Assembly: GCA_030549335.1 (NCBI GenBank)
Contig: CM060190.1
Location: forward strand, 49,808,999-49,872,998
Source: Pontederia crassipes
Taxonomy: Eukaryota; Streptophyta; Magnoliopsida; Commelinales; Pontederiaceae
Direction: 5' to 3'
DNA: 64,000 nt
Position numbers and translations under genes: made by a program
Part shown: positions 34,813 to 47,113 of the stretch, piece by piece
Numbering within the stretch: position 1 is the stretch's first letter
How the letters are laid out: every line of letters starts with the position of its first letter
Notes under the pieces: model-generated
What the model saw: the letters and a program-made list of their open reading frames with translations, nothing else
Databases searched by the model: none
Told to the model about the DNA's origin: nothing

Positions 34813-36606
34813 ACTTCAGTTGAGTCTGTTACAGAACCGGATCAAGAGGACTCGGTTAATGAAGTTGAAGATGCAGATTCAGATGAAGATCCAAATATTG
34901 GTACTACCATATCAGTTCTCAGGAGATCGACACGAGAAAGAAGAGCACCTTTGAGATACTCTCTTACTGCTCTGAGGTTGTTTCATGCTTTGAGCATCAT
35001 CGGAGAAGAACCTAGTTCTGTAAAAGATGCAAGGTCTATGGATGATGCAAATCAGTGGGAGCTTGCTATGACAGATGAGATGCAGTCATTGGATAAGAAT
35101 GAAACATGGAGTTTGTATAAATTGCCTAAGGATAGAAAGGCAATTGGTTGCAAATGGGTGTTCAAGCGAAAGCTGAAACTGGATGGGTCTGTAGAGAAGT
35201 ACAAGGCGAGACTGGTAGCTAAAGGGTACTCTCAGGTTGAGGGAGTCGACTATGATGAGATTTTTTCTCCCGTGGCGAAAATGACTTCAATCAGATTTGT
35301 TCTATCTCTCGCAACAGCATATAATCTTGAGGTAGAGCAGATGGATGTGAAGATGACATTCCTTCATGGGGACTTGGAGGAAGAGATATATATGAGACAA
35401 CTCAAGATAAAGAGAAGCTGGTGTGCAAATTGAAGAAGTCTCTGTATGGATTGAAGCAGTCGTCAAGGATGTGGTACCAGAAGTTTGATACGTACATGCT
35501 CGAACTCAAGTTTATACGTTCAGATTCATATCATTGTGTTTATGTTAAGAGAGTTGGAGATCAGTTTGTCATTCTTACACTGTATGTGGATGGCATGTTG
35601 CTGATTGGAAACAGTATGAAGATGGTGAATTCAGTGAAGGGTTTATTGGCCAAGAAATTTGAGATGAAAGACTTAGGGCCAGCGAATTTTATTTTGAGTA
35701 TGCAGATTAGAAGGGATCGTCAGAAGCGAAAGTTGTGGTTAGGACAGGAGAAGTACATAAAAGAAGTATTGAAGAAATTTAACATGTCGGACTGCAAGCT
35801 AGTGGGTACTCCTATGTCTCTAGGAACCAAACTTTCTGCAGAGCAATGCCCGAAAATGGATGAAGAAGCCGAAGAGATGGACCGTGTGCCATATGCAAGT
35901 GCAGTGGGCAGCTTGATGTATGTCATGGTGTGCACGCGTCCAGATATAGCCCAAGCAGTGGGAGTCTTGAGTCGGTATATGTCTAACCTAGGCAGGGAAC
36001 ATTGAAATGCTATCAAGAGAGTTTTCAGGTACATTCGTGGAACTTCAGATTTTGCTTTGTGCTTTGAAGGTGTGGGAAACGGAAAGAGGCTTGATATTGT
36101 AGGCTATGTAGATGCTGATTGGGGTGGAGACATTGATAGTAAACGGTCCACTAACGGATATGTTTTTACATTATTTGGGGCTGCACTAAGTTGGATGAGC
36201 AAGAGACAAAGCGTGGTAGCACTTTCTTCTACAGAAGCTGAATATATGTCTCTTACTCATGCTGCAAAGGAGGCCATATGGCTACGGCGATTGTGCTTGG
36301 AGCTCAGATTTGAGCAAGGTGTCATAGAGGTGAGATGTGATAATCAAGGTGCTATTCAGTTAGATAAGAATCCTGCATTTCACTCACGCACAAAGCATAT
36401 TGACATCTAATACCATTTCATTCGGGAAAAGGTGAAAAAAAAAGAGGTTCAGCTTGAAAAGGTTGATACAGCAGAGAATAGTTCTAATTTTCTGACTAAA
36501 GCAGTTACATGTGCAAAGTTCGAGTGGTGCTCTACTGCTATCGGATTAAAGAAGAATGTTGCTGGCAAGGCTCTCATTGGTGTGAAGTATCCATCAAGTG
36601 GGAGAA
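34813..36606 (+). pseudogene. Partial copia pol (RT and RNase H), left element
   Basis: Corresponds to 39344-41121 of the right element. It has the linker before RT (RRSTRERRAPLRY-like), reverse transcriptase (CKWVFKRKLK..., then YVDG where the catalytic motif should be YVDD, near 35585), a 16-base net deletion at about 35403 that removes QPEGFEV and shifts frame, and RNase H (ADWGGDIDSKRST, ALSSTEAEYM). It keeps TGG at 35107-35109 where the right element has TGA. It also keeps a 30-base segment before the polypurine tract that the right element lacks. Inactive. Confidence 0.88.
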
Positions 36607-37029
36607 TGTTAGAGTTGGTGAATACTTCAGGACCCCTTGTTTCTCACACGGGGGTTCGCCCACGTGATCTTAGGGGAATTTGAGTATTATCCAATTAGCA
36701 GTGCTGCTGGCGTACGAACAAAAGCGGGGGTTCGGGGGCAGCGCCCCCGAAACCTAGACGGGTTTTGGACTTTTGTTTAGCCGGCCCGTGTGGTTTGAAT
36801 TAGGTTTTTTCTCTATTTATTTGGGTTTTAAACTCGGTTTGGAGAGGCTATTAATCACCTAATTTCTGGTGTAATCTGGGTGGCGACTGTAAATCTAAGC
36901 GATATAGTGGAATCTCTTTGCAGGACGTAGCCCTCATCCCAAGGGTGAACCTAGGTAAATTCGTGTGTCTCTTCTATTTTTCTGCAATCTCTCTACGATC
37001 TTCTTTCCTTGTTCTCGAATTTATCATCA
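36607..37029 (+). repeat. Middle copia LTR (3' of left, 5' of right element)
   Basis: 423 bp, TGTTAGAG...TCATCA, preceded by the polypurine tract AAGTGGGAGAA (36596-36606). The 41122-41544 LTR has the same length but roughly thirty differences by eye, so the array is old. Confidence 0.9.
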
Positions 37030-37031
37030 AT

Positions 37032-37043
37032 TGGTATCAGAGC
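37032..37043 (+). other. Primer binding site of copia element
   Basis: TGGTATCAGAGC, an exact complement of the initiator methionine tRNA 3' end, two bases after the LTR. Confidence 0.88.
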
Positions 37044-37077
37044 CACAGTTTGTTCGAGGAATTAGGGTTTATTCGAG

Positions 37078-40000
37078 ATGTCAAGAGGGTCGCGAATCGA
37101 GATAGAAAAATTTGATGGAACACGATTTGATCTCTGAAAGATGAAGATGGAGGATCTCCTCTGTGATCGAGATCTTTGGACGGCAATCGAGAAGGAGAGG
37201 CCAGGCAAAGAAGCGACGATGGCTGCAGATGCGGCGAAGTATTCAGATATGGCTTCCTCCAGTCAGGCAGATCCAAATGCAATCGAAGAGTGGGATCGGA
37301 TTGATAGAAAGGCGAAGGGTTTGATTCGGCTTTGTCTCGCGGATTCAATTCTTACGAATGTGATGAGCGAACCTACAGCCAGAGATCTGTGGAGGAAGTT
37401 GGAATCCCTATATCAAAGTAAGTCGTTGGTTAACAAGTTATTTCTGAGGAAGAAATTGTACAATCTTCGGATGCAGGAGGGTGACTCATTTTCTACTCAT
37501 CTTTATAACTTTAACACGGTGATCAATTAACTTGTATCAATCGGTGTTAAGTTTCAAGATGATGATAAGGCAATAACATTGCTTTGTTCGCTGTCGGATT
37601 CATGAGATAATCTGATTGTCATAATTGATGGCGGAGATAAAGAACTTTCGTATGAAAGTGTATGTGCTGCCTTGTTATCAGAGGAAATACGGAGAAAGAG
37701 ATCGGAAAGTTCTGGTAAAGAGGCGCTGGCGGCCAGAGGAAGACAACCAGAAAGGAATCAAAATCAGAGAGAGAGATCCAAATCTCGCGGGCGTTCGAAG
37801 AGTAAAGATAAGAAGGTGCAATGCTGGAGATGTCAAGAGTGGGGCCATCTGAAGTGAGATTGCAAAAATAAGCCGGTTCACAAGAAAGAAGCTGAGTCAA
37901 CCTCGGACAAAAAGAAGGCTGAGACATGAGATATGTATGTGGCTTCTGCATGTATGGTACAGTCATATAAGGATGTCTGGCTCATCGATACTGGTGCTTC
38001 ATACCACATGACACCTCATAGACACTGATTTTGTGAATATGAGGAGTATAATGGTGGGGATGTCATGCTCGGAGATGACAATGCGGTTCAGATTATTGGA
38101 CGTGGCAGGGTGTAGCTGAGGATGAATGATGGCATGGTGAAGACTTTACCAAATGTGATGCATATACCACTTATGAGCAGGAGTTTATTATCTGTTGGTA
38201 CAATGACAGATTCGGGTGTTATATTCAGTTGCGACAAGGATTCGTGCAAGATGGTCAGAGGGTCTATTGTGATTGCGCGAGGGGTTCGTTATGGCACATT
38301 GTACAAGTTGCTCGGAGAAACTATATCTATGGGCTACGAATTTATTTCTGAAAAGGCCAAAGAAGATGAAGACAGCACATCTATGCTGTGGCATCAGAGA
38401 TTAGGCCATATCAGTGAGAAAGGACTTTCTACCATAGCATCAAGTCATATGGTAGAAGGAGTTCCGAATTGTTCTGTGGGCTTCGGGTTCTGTGAACATT
38501 GCCTCCATGAAAAACAAAACCGAGTCAGTTTTCAACACACAAGTTCAAGAGCAACGAAGATTCTCGAACTGATCCATAGTGATGTCTTTGGACCAACTCT
38601 GACTCCATCTATTGGAGGGTCCATGTACTATGTTTCTTTTATAGATGATTTTTTGAGATACAATTGGATTTATTTTATCAAAAATAAATCAGATGTATTC
38701 GATAAGTTTCGAGAATTTAAAGTTTTGGTGGAAACCAATTGAGCTGCAAGATCAAGGTCCTTCGTACAGATAATGGAGATGAATTTTGTTCAGATAAGTT
38801 TGAGCAGTTCTGCGTGGACAATGGTATTGCAAGGTAGAAGACAACTCCATATACACTTGAGCAGAATGGAGTAGCTGAAATGTTAAATCGGTCACTCATA
38901 GAAAATGTCAGATGTATGCTGAGTTGGGCTGAATTGGGGCAAGAATTCTGGACAGAAGCTGTAACCACAGCAAACTACCTGAAGAACCGCTCACCGACCT
39001 CATCAGTGAAGGATCAGACGCTTTATGAGGCAATGTTTGGGAAGAAGCCAAATTTGTCTCATGTTCGGGTGTTCAGATGTGACGCATATGTTCATATACC
39101 CAAGGAAAAGCGGGGTAAGCTTGACAGTAAATCTGAGAAGAACATATTTGTCGGATACAAGGAAGGGGTCAAGGGCTACAAACTGTGGAATCCAAAGTCA
39201 AGGACTATTGTTTACAGCAGGGATGTTATTTTTCGTGAATCACGTTCCCAAATTGAAGTTCAAAAAGGTGATGAACCTAAGAAAGTGGTAGTCCTTGAAG
39301 AAGATTCTGATTCTGAAATTTCAAAGGTGGATGCACAAGATACTTCAGTTGAGTCTGTTACAGAACTAGATCAAGAGGACTCGGTTAATGAAGTTGAAGA
39401 TGCAGATTCAGATGAAGACCCAGATATTGGTACTACCATATCAGTTCTCAAGAGATCGACACGAGAAAGAAGAGCACCTTTGAGATACTTTCTTAGTGCT
39501 CTGAGTTCGTTTCATGCTTTGAACATCATCGGAGAAAAACCTAGTTCTGTAAAAGATGCAAGGTCTATGGATGATGCAAATCAGTGGGAGCTTGTTATGG
39601 CAGATGAGATGCAGTCACTGGATAAGAATGAAACATGAAGTTTATGTAAATTGCCTAAGGATAGAAAGACAATTGGTTGCAAATGGGTGTTCAAGCGAAA
39701 GCTGAAACCGGATGGGTCTGTAGAGAAGTACAAGACGAGGTTGGTAGCTAAAGGGTACTCTCAGGTTGAGGGAGTCGACTATGATGAGATTTTTTCTCCC
39801 GTGGCGAAAATTACTTCAATCAGATTTGTTCTATCTCTCGCAGCAGCATATAATCTTGAGGTAGAGCAGATGGATGTGAAGACGGTATTCCTTCATGGGG
39901 ACTTGGAGGAAGAGATATATATGAGACAACCAGAAGGCTTTGAGGTTCAAGATAAAGAGAAGCTGGTGTGCAAATTGAAGAAGTCTCTGTATGGATTTAA

Positions 40001-41100
40001 GCAGTCGTCAAGGATGTGGTACCAGAAGTTTGATACGTACATGCTCGAACTCAAGTTTGTACGTTCAGACTCAGATCATTGTGTTTATGTTAAGAGAGTT
40101 GGAGATCAGTTTGTCATTCTTACACTGTATGTGGATGACATGTTGCTGATTGGAAACAGTATGAAGATGATGAATTCAGTGAAGGGTTTGTTGGCCAAGA
40201 AGTTTGAGATGAAAGACTTAGGGCCAACGAATTTTATTTTGGGTATGCAGATTAGAAGGGATCGTCAGAAGCGAAAGTTGTAGTTAGGACAGGAGAAGTA
40301 CATAAAAGAAGTGTTGAAGAAATTTAACATGTCGGACTGCAAGTCAGTGGGTACTCATATGTCTCAAGGAACCAAAATTTCTGCAGAGCAATGCCCAAAA
40401 ATGGATGAAAAAGCCGAAGAGATGGACCGTGTGCCATATGCAAGTGCAGTGGGCAGCTTGATGTATGTCATGGTGTGCACGCGTCCAGATATAGCCCAAG
40501 CAGTGGGAGTCTTGAGTCGGTATATGTCTAACCTAGGCAGAGAACATTGGAATGCTATCAAGAGAGTTTTCAGGTACCTTCGTGTAACTTCAGATTTTGT
40601 TTTGTGCTTTGAAGGTGCGGAAAACGAAAAGAGGCTTGATATTGTAGGCCATGTAGATGCTGATTGGGATGGAGACATTGATAGTAAACGGTCCACTAGA
40701 GGATATGTTTTTATATTATTTGGGTCTGCACTAAGTTGGATGTGCAAGAGACAAAGCGTGGTAGCACTTTCTTCTACAGAAGCTGAATATATGGCTCTTA
40801 CTCATGCTGCAAAGGATGCCATATGGCTACGGCGGTTGTGCTTGGAGCTCGGATTTGAGCAAGGTGTCATAGAGGTGAGATGTGATAATCAAGTGCTATT
40901 CAGTTAGCTAAGAATCCTGCATTTCACTCACGCACAAAGCATATTGACATTCAATACCATTTCATTCGGGAAAAGGTGGAAAAGAAATAGGTTCAGCTTG
41001 AAAAGGTTGATACAACAGAGAATAGTTCTGATTTTCTGACTAAAGCAGTTACATGTGTAAAGTTCGAGTGGTGCTCTACTACTATCGGATTGAAGAAGAA
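37078..41100 (+). pseudogene. copia gag-pol polyprotein, right element
   Basis: Ty1/copia order PR-IN-RT-RH, Tnt1/Tork-like by sequence. Gag starts MSRGSRIEIEKFDG with a TGA at 37135. A CCHC knuckle (CWRCQEWGH.., about 37819) follows, with a stop before its last Cys. Protease has WLIDTGASYHMTP (about 37978). The integrase zinc finger lies in LGHISEKG...CEHCLHEKQ, and the core in HSDVFGP, LRTDNGDEF and PYTLEQNGVAE. RT (about 39560-40290) keeps YVDDML (about 40132). RNase H has ADWDGDIDSKRST and SSTEAEYM. Many stops (37135, 37528, 37603, 37855, 38742, 39636, 40282) and a short 3' deletion make it defective. Several stops are TGA at Trp positions. Confidence 0.9.
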
Positions 41101-41121
41101 TGTATCCACCAAGTGGGAGAA

Positions 41122-41544
41122 TGTTAGAGTTGGTGAATACTTCAGGACCCCTTATTTCTCACACCGGGGTTCGCCCACGTGAGCTTAGGGGAATCTGATT
41201 ATTACCCAATTAGCAGTGCTGCTGGCGTACGAATGAAAGCGGGGATTCGGGGCAGCGCCCCCGAAACCTAGACGGGTTTTGGGCTTTTGTTTAGCCAACC
41301 CGTGTGGTTCGGATTAAATTTTTTCTCTGTTTATTTGGATTTTAAACCCGGTTTGGAGAGGCTATTAATAGCCTAATTTCTGGTGTAATCTGGGTGGCGG
41401 CTGTAAACATAAACGATATAGTGGAACCTCTTTACAGGACGTAGCCCTCATCTCAAAGGTGAACCTAGGTAAATTCGTATGTCTCCTCTATTTTTCTGCA
41501 ATCTCTTTGCGATCTTTTCTCATTGTTCTCGAATTTTTCCATCA
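41122..41544 (+). repeat. Right copia LTR
   Basis: 423 bp, TGTTAGAG...CCATCA, preceded by AAGTGGGAGAA and followed by the right CTTGG target duplication. Confidence 0.92.
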
Positions 41545-41561
41545 CTTGGAATTCCATTGTC

Positions 41562-42329
41562 ATGGCCGGAATTAATGTCCTGTTGAACCAGTAGCTTAAA
41601 AATAGCCTCTATTCATGTCGAGAAAGATATGATTGGAAAGCAACGTGAGGAAGAGTGTCCTAAAAAATTCCCTATACGAGAACATCCAAAGGTGGCCCAA
41701 CTTGAAGGAGCAATAGATCTTGACCTTGAAAATTATGAGCGCTTGCTCTTTGACGAGGAACTTTTCTCGATGGACATCGCCAAGGTCTTGGAGGAGTTGG
41801 AGGCAGACATTGACCATCAAAGAGCAACGACCACTATGAGCCAAAACTCCTTAGATGAGGAAGCCAAGGTTTCTGCTGCAGAAGTAGTGCAATCTAGGCC
41901 TGTTCATCTACAGTGTCCTCAAAATATTCCTGTTGAGGAACATCAAAGATCGGTGCAACTTGAAGGAGCGGTCGATCTTGACCTCGACAACTTCGAGCTT
42001 TGCTCGTTGATGAGGAATTTTTGTCGTTGGACATTGACCAGGTCTTGGAGGAGTTGGAGGCAAACGTTGACTGACAAAGAACAATGTACACTATGAGCCA
42101 CAACTCCTAGGATGAGCAAGCAAAGGTTAATGCAGAAGCAGTGCAACCCAACGTAAAATATGTGCTTCCTCGTCCAGAGATAGATGACGTCGACAACAAT
42201 GGACCATTGTTAGAGGAGCACAAGGAGGAGGATGAGATCGAAGTCAACGAGGAAGAAGAGGCCACCGAAGGATGGAAGTTGATAGTCCTCACAAGGAAAT
42301 CTAGGAAGAGCACAGGTCACAAGGACAAA
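41562..42329 (+). pseudogene. MBD-like gene copy C, exon 1
   Basis: Same exon as 26453-27238. ATGGCCGG start, then the amber codon at 41592-41594 shared with copy A, a 2-base loss near 41610, both acidic modules, a frameshift in the second FDEE motif (about 42000), and an in-frame TGA near 42072. The Glu-rich linker and MBD first half (EGWKLIVLTRKSRKSTGHKDK; SG replaced by SR, and the WLP lost) lead to a GT donor at 42330. The copia array sits between this start codon and the promoter-like region. Dead as a coding gene. Confidence 0.88.
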
Positions 42330-45300
42330 GTAATTACTTCAGCTAATCAAATATGTATGGGATTTTCTTTTGATTACAAATGTTAACGATTGTTACATGC
42401 CACCAAACATGTCATTTACTTTGTATGTAATGTATGCATTCTTTATTGATTAATCTACAATGATATTACATGCCTGCATACTATTTTCTTATTATCTCAT
42501 CAGTTGAATTCTGCATTCATTGTTACATAAATTTCTTGTGATTCTTGGAAATGATGACTACGTCATTGTAAGTATGAAACATAATAAAATATTTTAAAGA
42601 ATGTATGTCAAGATATTTTAAATAATAAATTATTTTAAAGAATGTATGTCAAGGGATTTGGATCACAAATTAAGTTATTACAAATTTGAAGTAATTCTTG
42701 AAATTTCAAATGGAGTACATAATTTTTCTGCTTAATCTATTGATATATCAATACCTTTGAGACGAATAAGGAAGGAAAAGGCCAAAAAATTTAATAATAG
42801 TCATTGTAGCTTTCTTCCTATCACCATTATTTTCGTACAATTTTATTTGTAAAATAATAAAGAAAAATGGGTGATATAACTCTTGTTTTTATTAATATAT
42901 GTAGGAGGTTATCTAGAAAGACATTAAAAATAGTGTTTCATTAGTGTTTAATTGCAAAATCATTTTCTATTGCTCTATTTATAAGAGTATTTAGACAATG
43001 GAAATATAGTAGTGATGCCACACATGTTCCTCACAAGAAAAAAATGGAAAGTTGAGAACCACATACAAATTAAGGGCGACCTTATTAATTGATGGACTAA
43101 GCAAGAGCACACGCCAAAACCATGTTGCTTCTCTCTCTTCCTCCCTATATATCTCTTTGGGAAGGACAACTAGGAGCACACGCTAGGACCTTTCGCTTCT
43201 CTAGCTGTGAAGGATGAGCAGGAGCATAGACTAGCACGTTTGCTTCTTCTTCAGGACGCTGACACTTCTCACTCAGTTGTTTGGTTTGTAAATGCTTTAT
43301 GTATCATGTCATAATTTGTGGTAGCTTCTGTCTTTCATTCATTCTTATACATGGCTTCTTGAACTTGTCTCTGTGTAAATTAACAATGATAGAAATCTTT
43401 TATTTACCTTTCTTGTTCACATTGCCTCCATTTACCTCGAATATGTAGAAGGTGTTAGAGGGCGAATCTATTTCTTAGGTTAACCATGGGTGCTTTTCCA
43501 CATACCTATATGTCTAAAGAAATAGGTGATTCTATTTCTCTGGGGTAATCCTGTTCACATGCCTATTTGTCTAAAAAAAGCATACTTTTCTGCGTGTAAT
43601 GTTTTGCAGATGCTTATCTCGGTTGATCTTGTTTGCTTGGTGACCATTGTGATTCATCTAATACAATTCTGGTCTATCGTCCATATTACAAGTTATATAT
43701 TACTATGCATTTCTCCTCTCATTCTTTAATCAAATGTCATGATTTGATTCTTTTATCAAATATGATATTTTTGGGTTCATTTTTATCAAATATGATTCAA
43801 TTTCAATTTCGTCAATTCTTTTGTGTCGAATTTTTTTTATTATATTGGTACTGACGGTTCAAACCATCGATAGTGCCATAATCGACGATTAGAACTGTCG
43901 ATAACTATCGACGGTTTGAACCGTCAAAATTTATAGACGGTCAAACCAATCGATAAGCATCGACGGTTGATAGTGCCTGGTTTGAACGTTGAAACTTAAC
44001 GATGGTTTGAGCCATCGAAACTCTTTAGTATTATCGACGGTTAGAACCATCGATAGTATCGACAGCTCAAACCATCAATACATATCGATGGCCCAAACCA
44101 TCTCAACTCTTCGTAGTTCGACGGCTCAGCCTGCCAATTGGACCATCGAAAATTGCGACAGTTGTGGGATAACTGTTGAAAATAGTTTGCATCGTATTAT
44201 TTTTGCGCGAATGCTATTCGTCGAAAATCATCATTTTTGACGGTTTTTAACAAATTACAGACAGATTTGACCGTCTGTGATTGACTTTTTTCTTGTAGTG
44301 TCTCTCTCTAGGCAAAGGTCCAGTGGATGCAACAACTAGAAGAGGTCAGAATGTAGAAAAGACAATGTGGAAGGGGGAATGGAAGAATGTCACATTTCTA
44401 ATTACATTACTAAATGATATCCAACCAAGTGTGGTAATCTAATATTCCCTTAATGATTCCAAGGAATGGAAATAAAACAAACCAAATGCACCATAGAAAA
44501 AATTGGTCAATTATATGCTCCAATATGTTATTTATATTTTTATTATTTTCACATTGGTATTCCCTAGTCAACACAAAAACCAAAATAAAATTGTAATTCC
44601 ACAAAACATTGGGAGGCAAAATTGATCGTTAAATTCATGAGGCAATTTCCTAGCTACATTATATACTATGAACCATTTCGTAATAAAGCATCAACAAATC
44701 TAGCATGATGATACTTTTACTTCTGCAAAAAGTGGAAGAGAGGTTTTCAAATTTACTAAAAAAATTTAGAACCATTTACCAAATTGGACCACTATTGGTT
44801 TCTATTTCTTTTACTTTCTTAACAAACCCTATCAAAATCTTAACATTAAAAATAGTGTTCTTTACCAATATGAAGTTTACTCATTTGAATTTATATAAGA
44901 AATTAATATAAGAAAATCCATATATTTCATGTAGAATAAAAATAAATTTACCTCATCAAGTATCAAACTTGTTCTCATTGTACATTTTCTATGAAAGACT
45001 TACCATAAGTTAGGTCTAAAAACTTCCTAAAATATTTAATGAAGAAATTGATTGAAGCTCAAACACAAATGTGAAAATCGCATTTACAATTGTCAACTAT
45101 AAATTAATTTAGTATTACTGGTTATAAAACCTATGGCAACTGCTCTATCAAGATGAAATAAAGACAATGTTCAATATGTACATTGGATAATGTTCAATAT
45201 TTCATTTGTATAATCTAAAATTGGTATAGTTGTGTTTAAGCTCAATACACCAAACACTGCTATCGACATGATAATGTAGATCTCCTATGTACTCACAGCC

Positions 45301-45795
45301 ACGATGCTCCGATCGTGCTCCAAAAAGTATCCATTGATGATGTGTCAATCCTAAAAATAAATGGATGATGCCCTCAATCACAAATCTAAGTAGGGCACAT
45401 AATCTATTTGAGTTAGATGTCAATCTTGATTTGGAGTGCGCTACTTGGAATATGTCTCATCATGCCTTACAAGTCAAAAAAAGATACTAGATATTTAACA
45501 TTAAACAAATGATGATGTTTTAAGCATTTAAAATGATGAATATTTCTTCAGTCCTACGAACAAAAAGACTATGGAAATGGCATATACTTTGAGAAGATTA
45601 AAATAGGTTCATAAAATTCTTTGAACATCCATGAAATTGGTAAGATTGAATTCTCAATTTAACTTCTCATAACATCATTATAGGCTTTAATTTATCATAT
45701 TTATTGTAATTTCTATTAGCGACATCTTAATTTTATCTCTAAATTTCTATATTTTAGATAAGTCCTATCTTTAAACAAGTTCTTACATTGCAAGT
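42330..45795 (+). other. Copy C intron 1, 5' part with an inversion
   Basis: 42330-43100 aligns with copy B 27239-28337. 43101-45165 is in reverse orientation relative to copies A and B (it matches 28341-29180 and 4270-4470 on the other strand). 45166-45795 returns to plus orientation. A CACTA-type element (43264-44300) lies inside the inverted block. No gene is recognised. Confidence 0.75.
43264..44300. mobile_element. CACTA-type element 4 in copy C intron
   Basis: The right end is TTTTTTCTTGTAGTG, preceded by dense GACGGTT/AACCGTCGA motifs from about 43850. The left boundary is where the MITE sequence of the intron breaks off (43261); a CACTT variant starts at 43264, but a canonical CACTA end and a 3-bp duplication are not clear. 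The left 580 bases lack the motifs and resemble ordinary plant non-coding or captured DNA. No transposase is seen. Confidence 0.6.
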
Positions 45796-46189
45796 CACTA
45801 CTAGAAAAACATTGATTACCGATGGTCGGTAATCAGCCCGAAAACCGTCGATAACGCAATTACCGACGGTTTTTCAGTCGAAATTGATCCGTAAAAAAAT
45901 GCTCGTCGCAAAGCGATTTGCGACGGTCGAAAAAAAATCGTCGAAAATATCAACGGTCTAAACCGTCAGAAAAGTCTCGGCGGTTCGAACCGTCGAAAGT
46001 TTCCGACGGTTGTAAAAAATTTGTCGAAAATATCAACGGTCTGAACCATCGGAAAAGCCTCGGCGGTTCGAACCGTCGGAAAAGGCCGGCAGTTCGAACT
46101 GTCGAAACTTTCGATGGTCGTCACAATCGTCGATCTTTCGGCGGTCGCAACCATCGCAAAGAATTTTTTAAATATAAAAAAATTAGCAG

Positions 46190-46380
46190 CCGGATCGGGC
46201 CGCGGCCAAATCCGGCCGCCCGCGGCAGGATGGGCCGGATACGGCCGCCAGCCAACCGATCCGGTCGCTAGCGGCCTGACGGCTAGATCCGGCCGCTGGG
46301 GGCCGGATCCGAATGCCATCTGGCCGTCAGCGGTCGGATTCGGCCGCCAGCGGTCAGATCCGGCCGCCAGCAGCCGAACG
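46190..46380. repeat. GC-rich GGCCGGATC minisatellite in CACTA 2
   Basis: About ten degenerate units built on CCGGCCGC(C)AGCGG and GGATCCGG. An equivalent block in reverse lies at about 13885-14030 in CACTA 1. It is strikingly GC-rich within an AT-rich window. Confidence 0.75.
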
Positions 46381-47113
46381 GCCGAAATGTGTTTTATATT
46401 ATTTCATCTTTAATCATCAAAGATGTCGGAATCAACATTATTGTTTGATTTATTTTAGGAACCATGAAAATATGGTAAAAGTTTGGCAAAAATACATGTA
46501 TAGAGACTCAATACAGGCAGCCAGTATTAAAGCCCTTCAAGTCATATTGAGCTTGCAGTGGAAAATACGGGCTGGCCATATTTTTGCTATCTTGCCCGTA
46601 TTAAAGTCAGTCAGGTCATATTGTTCGCGCACCAGAAAATACGGGCAGGTCGTATTTAAGTCAGTTTGCCCGTATTAAAGCCCTTTAGACCGTACCGCGC
46701 TCCAGAATCAATACGGCTTGATCCAACAGACCGTAACGCTTCATCCTAGGCCATATTGGACCTATTTTGGCTGTATTAGGCTAATATTTGGGATATTTTG
46801 GGCCTTCTTGTAATCTTAATTTGAGGAGACTATAAAAGGGATTTGTGCGGACGAAAATAGGGGTCCAGACCTTATTTTGGAGGAGATCAAGATGGCTGGG
46901 ACAAACTTTATTTTGCTTTGCATTTCTATATCTTTCTTAGACTTAAACGCATTCTCTTTTTTATGAATTCTTATGTTCCAATGATGATTTCCTTCTCTAT
47001 GCGTGGCTAAGCTTCTTTTTCTTGGGTTTGATGAAACTTAGGGTTGATCTTTAAGAAATATTTTTATTGGATCTGATGTGTTCTTTGTTTTCCATGTGCT
47101 TCATGTAGTGCTT

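Larger units (their letters stand above)
34652..41549 (+). mobile_element. Compound Ty1/copia insertion (three LTRs, one target site)
   Basis: Order: TSD CTTGG (34652-34656), LTR fragment (34657-34812), 3' half of pol (34813-36606), LTR (36607-37029), PBS, gag-pol (37078-41100), LTR (41122-41544), TSD CTTGG (41545-41549). The single flanking duplication, in sequence that reads CCCCCTTGGAACTCC in copy B, shows that the whole array sits in one site, 12 bases before the copy C start codon. Two tandem elements share the middle LTR, and the left one has lost its gag, protease and integrase. The copy C promoter is separated from its coding sequence by 6.9 kb. Confidence 0.9.

Noticed and set aside
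37032..37043. tRNA-like match TGGTATCAGAGC
   Set aside because: Directly follows an LTR and is only a primer site; no cloverleaf around it.
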